Below are positions 16,521 to 23,823 of a DNA stretch of 64,000 nt, one piece after another. The stretch lies in NCBI GenBank assembly GCA_020633415.1, contig JACKDQ010000001.1:682001-746000 (forward strand), given 5' to 3'. Both the position numbers and the translations under genes were made by a program. The stretch comes from Deltaproteobacteria bacterium. Lineage in GTDB: Bacteria > Myxococcota_A > Polyangia > GCA-2747355. A model generated the notes under the pieces. It was not told the DNA's origin, searched no databases, and was given only the letters and a program-made list of their open reading frames with translations. Within the stretch, counting starts at the first letter, position 1, and the number at the start of each line of letters is the position of its first letter.

Positions 16521-17585
16521 CTACGCGAAGCGCTGCCGCAGCATTTCGGCCGCCTGAGCTTCGTTACACAGCTTGGCGTAGGCCTCGTCGATCGGGATTT
16601 CGGCGGCGTTTCCTGGCGCAAACCCACAGTCGGGGTTGAGCACCAGTTGCTCGGGCCTCAGGTACTCAAGCGCCTTTTCCACGCGGCCGACGATCGTCGC
16701 CGCATCGTCGATCACCGCGTTTCGGCAGTCGACGCAGCCGAGCCCGATTTGGCGCTCCTCGGGTAGTTGCTTGAGCACCGAGAGTTCGCCGGCGACCGGG
16801 ATCGTGAATTCGAGTACGTACTGGTCGACCTCGAGCGCTTGCAGCGCCGGAAGGATCGGCTCGTAACCACCCGCACCGATCCAGCCATCGCGACCCTTGT
16901 TTCGTCGACAGAGATGCAGCGCACGGGTCACGCCGTCGACGCCGCGCAAAATGTCGTTGAGCAACCCAACGCAGAGATCGATTTCCGCCTGCGGGTCGTC
17001 GAACTGACTGCGAACCTTGGGATCGACGAACAGACAGAGGTGTGGGTCGTCGAACTGGACGATCGTTGCCCCGGCGTCGCGAGCCATGCACAGCTCTTGG
17101 CGCAAGAGGGGTGCGAGCGCTTCCATGAATGCCTTGCGCGTCGGATACGCAGCCGAGGAGCGCTTGGCGTCCCACATGCGCGTTCCGAGCAGGTACGGCG
17201 AAGGCAGGGCGACTTTGATCTGGCGGCTGGTTCGCGCTTTGACGTAGCCGACTTCGTTGGCGGCCAGGCCGGGGCGCGCGACGACCAGCGGCTCGATCAC
17301 GGTGTGCCACCATTTGCCGTCCTGGCGTTCAAGGGCAAACCCGTCGGCGATGTCGGCAACGATACCGATGTAAGACCGTCTTCGGTATTCTCCGTCGGTG
17401 ATGATGTCGAGGCCGGCGCGCTCTTGCAGTGCGACGATATAATCTATCGCAGCATCGATCTGTTTGGCCCGCTCGGCGTCATCGACTTCGACGACATTAG
17501 GGTCGAGCAGGTCGCGGACGAACTGAGATCGCGGCATACTTCCAACCACCGCCGCTGGGAATAGCTTTGCGTCTGCCTTGGTCAT
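16521..17585 (-). CDS. MetE catalytic-domain protein (cobalamin-independent methionine synthase core)
   Basis: 354 residues matching only the C-terminal catalytic barrel of MetE. The zinc ligands are visible: His and Cys in ALHLCRR, Glu in YVLEFTIP, and Cys in LNPDCGFAP. The start AVVGSMPRSQFVRD and DGEYRRRSYIG also fit. The N-terminal folate-binding half of full MetE is missing, so the methyl donor may not be polyglutamyl methylfolate; related short proteins are YxjG/YxjH and archaeal core MetE. ATG 17585 has GGAG just upstream and overlaps the stop of the nucleotidyltransferase gene (ATGA), so the two are coupled. The reaction is probably methyl transfer to homocysteine or a similar thiol. 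Confidence 0.8.
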   Translation of the reverse strand: MTKADAKLFPAAVVGSMPRSQFVRDLLDPNVVEVDDAERAKQIDAAIDYIVALQERAGLDIITDGEYRRRSYIGIVADIADGFALERQDGKWWHTVIEPLVVARPGLAANEVGYVKARTSRQIKVALPSPYLLGTRMWDAKRSSAAYPTRKAFMEALAPLLRQELCMARDAGATIVQFDDPHLCLFVDPKVRSQFDDPQAEIDLCVGLLNDILRGVDGVTRALHLCRRNKGRDGWIGAGGYEPILPALQALEVDQYVLEFTIPVAGELSVLKQLPEERQIGLGCVDCRNAVIDDAATIVGRVEKALEYLRPEQLVLNPDCGFAPGNAAEIPIDEAYAKLCNEAQAAEMLRQRFA

Positions 17586-18340
17586 CGCATCTCCTGCCAA
17601 TCTTTGCGGGCTAGTTCGTAGTCTTGCTGTGTATCGATCTCCATGTATCCGCCGTCGGCGAGCACCGCGTTAAGCGTGTGGCCCTCGTCGAGCAGTTGCT
17701 GGAAGTGATCGATCAGATAGGCCTTGGCGAAACTCTTGGCCCCCTTGTAGGGGCCACCATCGTCGCGAGCCTTGGCCGCGTCGAAGCTGGCGATAAACGC
17801 CCGCGCAGCGCTGGCATTGAAGCGGGCCACGCCGATATATTCACCCGCAGCGGCGTCGCTGCTCATCGTGCGATTTAGCGCCAGTACCCGATCGCCGTCC
17901 ACCGCCACTTTCTCGGCGTCGTCTTCGGGGTGCTCGCTGCGGTGCTGATAGCGAAGCCGCCACGCGCTGTCACAGGCTAGGGCGATCGGATGGGGGGATG
18001 CGAGCAGCGCCCGAACCCAGCGCGGCCGGTAGAGGATGTCTGCATAGCTGCAGATGAATCCATCGCTCATCAGGTCCCGTGCATACATCAACGACTGCAA
18101 AATGTTGTTGTTGGGCCAGTTGTCGTTTTCACGAAAGGTCAATTCAGGATAGTCGCGCTTGACGGCATCGATGCAATAGCCGCCGATGAACGCAATATCC
18201 TCGATGCCGGCCTCGCGCAGGGCCGCCAGAGCCCAATCGAGGATACGCCGGCCGCCGACTTCAGCAAAACACTTGGGAACATCGCGGGTCAGTGGCATCA
18301 GTCGGCTGCCGCGTCCCGCACCGATAATGATCGCTCGCAT
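17582..18340 (-). CDS. sugar- or choline-phosphate nucleotidyltransferase family protein
   Basis: 252 residues with the NTP-transferase fold. The nucleotide-binding start GAGRGSRLMPLTRDVPK (residues about 7-23) is canonical. DNWPNNNILQSLMYA and the metal-binding Asp in SYADILY follow, and the closing MEIDTQQDYELAR is the usual EID-x-x-x-D end. The pattern is nearest to LicC-like cytidylyltransferases that activate choline-phosphate or aminoethylphosphonate. ATG 18340 is preferred over the in-frame TTG one codon earlier. The 3' end overlaps the MetE-like methyltransferase, suggesting a methylated or choline-like head group, but that is inference. Confidence 0.8.
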   Translation of the reverse strand: MRAIIIGAGRGSRLMPLTRDVPKCFAEVGGRRILDWALAALREAGIEDIAFIGGYCIDAVKRDYPELTFRENDNWPNNNILQSLMYARDLMSDGFICSYADILYRPRWVRALLASPHPIALACDSAWRLRYQHRSEHPEDDAEKVAVDGDRVLALNRTMSSDAAAGEYIGVARFNASAARAFIASFDAAKARDDGGPYKGAKSFAKAYLIDHFQQLLDEGHTLNAVLADGGYMEIDTQQDYELARKDWQEMR

Positions 18341-18675
18341 CAATTACCCTGGTCCTCGGCCGAAAATGACTTTGCCGCTCTATCGCCGACTCCCCCGCCG
18401 CCCGCCTTTGTGTACGAACGAGAATAACGCCGGCTATCAGATCGTCGGAGCCGGCTCTCGCCGCTGCGTCGTGGAGAGGATTCTGAATCGTCTGGTCGAA
18501 TGATTAGCTTAGCGCAGTCCATGCGCAGCTCAAAATACCTGGGCTTGCCACTTTGCCTAGCAGACCCGCGCGCTGGCCAAATCGGCTACGATCGGCTATT
18601 TGTGCGGCTGGTGCCTTTCAAATCAAAAGGTGCTAGGCTCTGGCGGCGGTAGGGTACGACAAGAGGTACAGAATC
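18341..18675. other. divergent intergenic region with motifs shared with the glpE region
   Basis: About 330 bp without a gene between the nucleotidyltransferase (minus) and the NarL-type regulator (plus). GGCCAAATCGGC (18575-18586) is one base different from CGCCAAATCGGC at 6965-6976, and the GCTG before it is also shared. TGCCACTTTGCC (18546-18557), read on the other strand, shares CAAAGTGGC with 6987-6995. A TGCCTTT...AAAGG inverted repeat is near 18612. These may be operators for one regulator. Confidence 0.3.
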
Positions 18676-19329
18676 ATGATGGATGACGGCACGATAACGG
18701 TAGCGCTAACCGATGATCACGTGCTGGTTCGCGAAGGACTCAGGCGGTTGCTAGAGGAGCAGCACCGGTTCGACGTCGTTGGTGAGGCGGCTGATGGCGA
18801 GCAAACGCTACTGTTGCTCAGACAGCTGAAGCCGGATGTCGTGTTGCTCGACATTTCGATGCCCAATAAGGATGGCATCGATACCACACGAGAGATCGTC
18901 GCCGAGGGTTTGCCGACCAAGGTTTTGATCCTGACGATGCATGCGGACGAGCACTACGCGTCGCGTGCGCTGCGCGCTGGCGCTCATGGATTCATCCTCA
19001 AGGACGCCAAGGCAGAGGAGTTGGTTGCGGCGATCGAACAGGTTCACGCTGGTGGGCGTTATTTGCCGCCCGAGCTAGCGCGCGCCTTTGCCGACCGCTA
19101 CTTGCACGACAGCGGCGAGCAACCGTCGCCGCGTGACCTGTCTAGGCGCGAGCGCGAAGTGCTCTGTTTGTTGGCCCAGGGTCTGACCAACCGCGAGGTT
19201 GCTGACCGTTTAGTGATCAGCGTGAAGACCGTCGACAGTCATCGCGGGAATTTGCTCAAGAAGCTCAACTTGCGCAATAACTCGGATATCACCCGCTTCG
19301 CGATCCAACACGGCCTGGTTCGCGTATAG
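18676..19329 (+). CDS. NarL/FixJ-type response regulator
   Basis: 217 residues. The receiver domain (about 7-125) has the acidic pair near D13-D14, the phosphoacceptor D59 in VVLLDISMP, the Thr in LILTMHADE, and the Lys in FILKDAKAEE. The C-terminal LuxR helix-turn-helix is LSRREREVLCLLAQGLTNRE and following VADRLVISVKTVDSHRGN. The cognate kinase is not adjacent. AGAGG nine bases upstream supports the start, but the second ATG (18679) is possible. The KDSR-like gene follows after 65 bp on the same strand; no obvious functional link. Confidence 0.9.
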   Translation: MMDDGTITVALTDDHVLVREGLRRLLEEQHRFDVVGEAADGEQTLLLLRQLKPDVVLLDISMPNKDGIDTTREIVAEGLPTKVLILTMHADEHYASRALRAGAHGFILKDAKAEELVAAIEQVHAGGRYLPPELARAFADRYLHDSGEQPSPRDLSRREREVLCLLAQGLTNREVADRLVISVKTVDSHRGNLLKKLNLRNNSDITRFAIQHGLVRV

Positions 19330-19394
19330 CGATCAGCGCCCGCCGCCGCTTTCGCCTCAGCCGGGCGACTTTTTATCGATAACGAGGATCAAAG

Positions 19395-20219
19395 ATGAAG
19401 AGCTTTGCCGAAAAGCGCGTTTTCATCACCGGCGGATCGAGCGGGATCGGCCATGCAACGGCCACATTGCTGGCCAAAGCTGGTGCCCATGTGGCGATCG
19501 GTGCTCGCGATCGTCGCCGTCTCGAGGTCGCACTTGGGCAACTTCAAGGCGTGGGCGAGCCCGGCGTACAGAAGCTGGCCGCGGTATCGGTCGACGTTAG
19601 CGACGTTGCTTCGGTGCGGGCGGCGCGCGAACAGGTGCTGGCCGAACTGGGTGGCCTCGACATCTTGATCAACAACGCTGGCGTGGCCAGACCGGGCTAC
19701 GTCGATGATCTGGACGACGAGGTGTTCACCCATACGATGCAGGTCAACTACTTCGGCGTGGTGAACACGACGCGCGCGTTTTTGCCCGATCTGCGGGCCC
19801 AAGGCGGGGGGCACATCGTCAACGTCTCATCGTTGCTCGGCTTCATGGGCGTTTTTGGCTATACGGCGTATGCGGCGAGCAAATTTGCCGTGGTTGGCTT
19901 TTCCGAGTGCTTGCGCCAGGAATTGCTCAAAGACCAGATTGGCGTATCGATCCTTTATCCACCGGATACCGACACGCCGCAGCTCGCCGAGGAGAATCGC
20001 TTTAAGCCGGCCGAGACCAAGGCGGTCGCCGGCAACGTTAAGGTGATGAGTCCCGAACGCGTTGCACAGTGTCTGCTCGCCGGTATCAGCGCCAATCGCT
20101 TGCACATCGTGCCCGGCGCCGGTAGTCGCTTTACCCATTTCATGTACCGTCACTTTCCCTGGATGGTGCGGCGCGTGATCGATGGCGACGTTCGCAAGAC
20201 GGCGCGTTCACTAGACTGA
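19395..20219 (+). CDS. short-chain dehydrogenase, 3-ketodihydrosphingosine reductase-like
   Basis: 274 residues of the classical SDR fold. The cofactor site TGGSSGIG is at 12-19, ARDRRRLE suits NADPH, NNAG is present, and the catalytic Tyr159-Lys163 lie in YAASK with the Ser in NVSS. The stretch ILYPPDTDTPQL, then FKPAETKAV, is the family mark of 3-ketodihydrosphingosine reductase (the human KDSR has the same PPDTDTP and KP-x-ET). A C-terminal hydrophobic and basic stretch (MYRHFPWMVRRVI) may sit at the membrane. It would reduce 3-ketosphinganine to sphinganine. Serine palmitoyltransferase is not in the window. GAGG seven bases upstream supports the start. Confidence 0.8.
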   Translation: MKSFAEKRVFITGGSSGIGHATATLLAKAGAHVAIGARDRRRLEVALGQLQGVGEPGVQKLAAVSVDVSDVASVRAAREQVLAELGGLDILINNAGVARPGYVDDLDDEVFTHTMQVNYFGVVNTTRAFLPDLRAQGGGHIVNVSSLLGFMGVFGYTAYAASKFAVVGFSECLRQELLKDQIGVSILYPPDTDTPQLAEENRFKPAETKAVAGNVKVMSPERVAQCLLAGISANRLHIVPGAGSRFTHFMYRHFPWMVRRVIDGDVRKTARSLD

Positions 20220-20387
20220 TCGGGTTCGCGAGGCGCCAGCGGTTGCCCGCGCCACAGCCCCGAGCAATTGTCGTGTCGACCCCCCGCTCTGGGGTGAAAA
20301 GGCCGCGTCCTCATCGGCGATTTGAAGCCAAAGTGCAGCTATTTCAAGTCGTTTAGGTTGGCCCACGGGTTGCTTTGTCAATTGTCG

Positions 20388-21032
20388 ATGCGAGCTGGGA
20401 TATCTCTGCTTTGTTGCGGTCTAATCCTCGGGTGCGGCGATTTCGAGTTCGAAAAGACGCGGTTGCCGGAGGCCGAAAGCCGCATCGTCGTGATCGATGG
20501 CGGGACGAATAGCGGCGCCTGGGGTACGGACCCTCCGTCGACCGCTGATGGCGGGGCTTTGCCGAAAGATGCCGGCGTTCCAGTGCCGGACGCGGGAGGC
20601 TCAGCGCCTGATAGTGGTCCGAGCAAGCCGCAACCGCAGGGTCTATGCGGTAGCGTGGTCGAATCCGACGTGTTCAACTTGGTCAACCAACGCCGTGCCG
20701 AGGCCGGCTTGCCGGCATATGCATGCGATCTCGCCGTCGCTGCTGTAGCGCGCGCGTATAGCAAGCGGATGTGTGAGGAGAATTTCTTTTCGCATGTTGC
20801 CCCCGATGGGCAGACCCCCTGGGATCGGCTCAAAGCAGCAGGGATCAGCTATCGCGGTGCTGCGGAGAACATCGCTGCCGGTCAGAGTACCGCCGCCAGT
20901 GTGATGAACGCTTGGATGAACAGCTCGGGTCACCGCGCTAACATCCTGCACCCGTCGCTGACTCACATTGGCATCGGCGCCTACGACTGCGGTCGCGGCA
21001 AAGTCTGGACGCAGAACTTCATCGGCAAGTGA
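20388..21032 (+). CDS. CAP (SCP/PR1) domain lipoprotein
   Basis: 214 residues. The signal peptide MRAGISLLCCGLILGC has a lipobox with the lipid-bearing Cys at residue 16. An Asp/Pro/Gly-rich spacer (about 25-100) is followed by a CAP domain: FNLVNQRRAEAG, the first His in FFSHVAPDG, Glu in AAENIAAG, and His in SSGHRANIL, all canonical. Extra cysteines (GLCGS, YACDL, RMCEE, YDCGR) probably make disulfides. The start is uncertain: an in-frame TTG at 20322 would add 22 residues. Likely surface-anchored; the function of bacterial CAP proteins is unsettled. Confidence 0.75.
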   Translation: MRAGISLLCCGLILGCGDFEFEKTRLPEAESRIVVIDGGTNSGAWGTDPPSTADGGALPKDAGVPVPDAGGSAPDSGPSKPQPQGLCGSVVESDVFNLVNQRRAEAGLPAYACDLAVAAVARAYSKRMCEENFFSHVAPDGQTPWDRLKAAGISYRGAAENIAAGQSTAASVMNAWMNSSGHRANILHPSLTHIGIGAYDCGRGKVWTQNFIGK

Positions 21033-21131
21033 TCGGCGTGGCCCGTCGGCCCGTCCACGGCACTGGCGCCGCTCGAGCGCGAGGCGTGACGCGGAGCGCC
21101 GGTGGCCTGGATAGCAGACAACCCGGCCGCG

Positions 21132-22790
21132 CTAGCTGGCCAACCCGACCTGCTTGAGGATCGTTTCTAGGCGGTGGTCGAAGGCGTGTCGGTCGACGAT
21201 CGCCTGTCGGCCAGCCTGGGCGATCCTCGCGCGCTCGTCGGGGCGGGCGAGATAGTAGTCGATCTTGCGGTGTAGCTCGTCTTCGCTGCGAAAGCTCTCC
21301 AGCTCAACGCCCACCTCGAATAGCGCGTCCAGCGCTTCACTGTGTTCGGTGAGCAAGAAGCCGGCGCAGGCCAGGACGTCGAACACGCGCATGGTGACGA
21401 TGTCTCGCTGATAGATACGGCCGATGTCGATATTGATCAGCGCGTCGCTGTAGATCTGGGTCAGCTGCTCGCCATGGCGTGCGTGGCCACGGTATCGCAC
21501 GCCGGGCACGTGAGCGACGGACGACCAGCCCTCATCGCCCCAGACATCGATCTGATAGCGCCCGAGATGCGCGATCAGGTTGAGGCGATGCTCGGCCGCC
21601 AGCGTTTCGCCGAGCAGCATGACCGGATCGACGTCTTCGCGTCCTTGTGCGAAGCGATCGATCAGCGGCGCGCAGTGCTGGCGCATCAGTTCGACGAGCT
21701 GGTAGCCATCTAACCGACGGTGCTCCTCGAGCACGCGCTGCATCAGTGCGTGGGCAGCATCTTGCGAAAGTCCGGCGCGCGTCGCAGCCGCGACAAACTC
21801 GAGCTGGTGGGCCTGAGCAGTGTTGACCATGCTTGCACCGACGAAGCACAGCGGCGCACCGCGATTGGCCGATGGGCTGACTGGTCGGCGCCGACGGGGA
21901 TTGGCGGCAAGCGGCAGGTAGTGCACGTGCTCGATCCCGGCCCGCTTGAACAACGCGATGTTGGCCTCGCGGTAGGTGAAGACGTGGCAGCTACTCGCGC
22001 TGGCCTTGCACGGCGCCGGGTGATCGATCGCCGGGTCGATTTCCCAGCAGACCAGCTTGCAGCCGGCCCGCTCGGCGAGCTCGGGCAGCCCGTGGTGAAA
22101 GTTGATCGCGCAGAGCAGCTCAGCGTCGATCTGCTTGGCATATCCGACCAGCTCGCTAGCAGCCATCTGCTGAATGTCCGTGGTGAGCACGCTAAAACCA
22201 TGGTTCCAAAGCGTTTCGCAGAGGTCGTCGACGTAAAGACTACCGTCAGCGACCAAGGCGCGCTGTGGGCCTAGGCCGTCTTCGAGCACCCGCAATTCGT
22301 TTCGATAGACGGCGCTCAGCGATGGGTGCGCCAATACTTGATGGGCGCGAGCGATGCGCGGGTCAGTAAATAGCTCGCCGCCCCAGCATAGCTTGAGTTT
22401 TCCCGCGGCGATCGCAACACTGAGATCGTTTTCTTCCAACGCCACCCGTAGCAGCAGCGGCGTGCGTTCCCAGACCAGCAGCGCAGCGCCCTCGCGCTCG
22501 GCGAGCTGTGACAAGTGCCTGCCGTCGCCGCAACCGATCAGCAACGTGGGCCGCTGATCGAGCGTCTCAAACAACGTCTGCCAGAACGACGGCGCGACAT
22601 CGAGCGTCAGCCAAGCTTGGCGGTGGCGAATACCGATGCGGTTTTGCTGATCGCGGATAATGCAGTCCGCAAGTTGAACGCGCTGCAATCGCTGGGCGAG
22701 CTGGGGGTTGACCGAGCGCAATGCCCGTAGATTTTTTGCGAGGATTTCCACCCGTTGGCAGAGTATTTCCCAGCGGGGGGCCGAGAGCAA
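21132..22790 (-). CDS. CgeB/DUF3880-like glycosyltransferase
   Basis: 552 residues, cytoplasmic. The first third has a LIGCGDGRHLSQLAE loop. The middle (GYAKQIDAELLCAINFHHGL, CWEIDPAIDHP) is the DUF3880-type nucleotide-sugar glycosyltransferase half. The end (SDALINIDIGR, DIVTMRVFDVLACAGFLLTE, DRHAFDHRLETIL) is the CgeB-like group-1 glycosyltransferase pattern. Such proteins are known for spore-coat maturation and for glycosylation of surface proteins such as flagellin; here no acceptor gene is adjacent, although an orphan FliD-like protein lies 10 kb away. It is divergent from the OB-fold lipoprotein, with 88 bp between them. Confidence 0.75.
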   Translation of the reverse strand: MLSAPRWEILCQRVEILAKNLRALRSVNPQLAQRLQRVQLADCIIRDQQNRIGIRHRQAWLTLDVAPSFWQTLFETLDQRPTLLIGCGDGRHLSQLAEREGAALLVWERTPLLLRVALEENDLSVAIAAGKLKLCWGGELFTDPRIARAHQVLAHPSLSAVYRNELRVLEDGLGPQRALVADGSLYVDDLCETLWNHGFSVLTTDIQQMAASELVGYAKQIDAELLCAINFHHGLPELAERAGCKLVCWEIDPAIDHPAPCKASASSCHVFTYREANIALFKRAGIEHVHYLPLAANPRRRRPVSPSANRGAPLCFVGASMVNTAQAHQLEFVAAATRAGLSQDAAHALMQRVLEEHRRLDGYQLVELMRQHCAPLIDRFAQGREDVDPVMLLGETLAAEHRLNLIAHLGRYQIDVWGDEGWSSVAHVPGVRYRGHARHGEQLTQIYSDALINIDIGRIYQRDIVTMRVFDVLACAGFLLTEHSEALDALFEVGVELESFRSEDELHRKIDYYLARPDERARIAQAGRQAIVDRHAFDHRLETILKQVGLAS

Positions 22791-22878
22791 AAGAATCTAC
22801 AGAGGTTGTAGCGGCGGAGCCGAATTGCTTGACGACCGCCGGTATCGAGGCCATAAATCCGGGCAGCGAGGTAAGCCG

Positions 22879-23661
22879 ATGCATCGATTATCGTTACTGG
22901 TTTTATGTTTAGCCCTCAGCGCCTGCCAAAAGCAGAGCACAACGCAAGCCGCAGCGAGTGGTCCGGCAAGCCAGCCGGCAAAGCCCAAGATGGCGGCGCC
23001 GATGGCGCCGATGCCCCAGACGCTCAAGGGGACGGTGGTCGAGAAGATCGACACCGCGGCCTACAGCTATCTCAAGCTGAAGACCGATATGGACAAGCAA
23101 GTCTGGGCCGCAGTGATGAAGACGGAGGTCAAGTCCGGGACGAACGTCGTGTTGTATCGACCGATGTTGATGCGCAACTTCAGCAGCAAGACGCTCAAGC
23201 GCACTTTCGAGCAGATCTACTTTGCTACTCTGACGCCTCCGGGACGTGGTGGCCGACCTGCGCCGGGTGCCCAAGCGGCTGGTGCGCCGCAAGCGGCGAA
23301 GAGTTTGAGCGGCCACGGTGGCAGCTCCGCCAAGAAGGTGGCGGCACCGATCAGCCAGCCGAAAGGTAGCCTCTCGGTAGCCGACCTGTATCTGCAGCGT
23401 CACAAGTTGGCTGGCAAGACCGTGTCGGTGCGTGGCCAAGTGGTCAAGTTCAGCAAGAACATCATGGGGCGCAACTGGGTTCATCTGCAGGATGGCAGCG
23501 GCGAGGTGACCAAAAAGAACTTCGATCTCGCGCTGACCTCTCAGAAAGAGTTCAAGGTCGGCGAGGTGGTCACCGTCCAAGGTCTTGTCGCCGCCGACAA
23601 GAACATCGGAGCCGGATACAGCTTCGCTGTGCTGCTGGAAAAAGCAGAGCCCGCCAAGTAG
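22879..23661 (+). CDS. OB-fold lipoprotein with two nucleic-acid-binding-type domains
   Basis: 260 residues. The lipobox LSAC follows MHRLSLLVLCLA, so it is anchored at the envelope. Residues about 45-125 (LKGTVVEKIDTAAYSYLKLK) and about 165-255 (KTVSVRGQVVKFSKNIMGR, VGEVVTVQGLVAADKNIG) look like two OB-folds of the type found in NrfJ-related proteins. A Gly/Ala/Pro-rich linker lies between. ATG 22879 was chosen because GAGG is eight bases upstream and the signal peptide begins there; the longer frame is a shadow. The ligand is unknown: metals, nucleic acid or heme are all possible. It is followed by a strong hairpin. Confidence 0.7.
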   Translation: MHRLSLLVLCLALSACQKQSTTQAAASGPASQPAKPKMAAPMAPMPQTLKGTVVEKIDTAAYSYLKLKTDMDKQVWAAVMKTEVKSGTNVVLYRPMLMRNFSSKTLKRTFEQIYFATLTPPGRGGRPAPGAQAAGAPQAAKSLSGHGGSSAKKVAAPISQPKGSLSVADLYLQRHKLAGKTVSVRGQVVKFSKNIMGRNWVHLQDGSGEVTKKNFDLALTSQKEFKVGEVVTVQGLVAADKNIGAGYSFAVLLEKAEPAK

Positions 23662-23670
23662 TTCGCTTTA

Positions 23671-23693
23671 GCCCGCGGGTGCTGCCCGCGGGC
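23671..23693 (+). terminator. intrinsic-type terminator hairpin before glmS
   Basis: GCCCGCGGG (23671-23679), TGCTG loop, CCCGCGGGC (23685-23693) is a perfect 9-bp stem beginning ten bases after the lipoprotein stop codon, followed by CTGTTCT. The T-run is poor, but position and strength suit a terminator that isolates glmS. Confidence 0.6.
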
Positions 23694-23823
23694 CTGTTCT
23701 AGCCGCCAGCCCGGTGCGCTTGGCGCAATTCTGCCCGTTGCGCACAAGATAGCGCGCTGCGATCTTTCTCCTCGAAGGATTGCGGGAGTCGGTTATCATA
23801 AGGCCCGAAAGGACCTCGCCAAC

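Noticed and set aside
23694..23823. glmS ribozyme upstream of glmS
   Set aside because: The conserved ribozyme core is not visible, and this ribozyme is typical of Firmicutes; the leader shows only a terminator hairpin and a purine-rich ribosome site.
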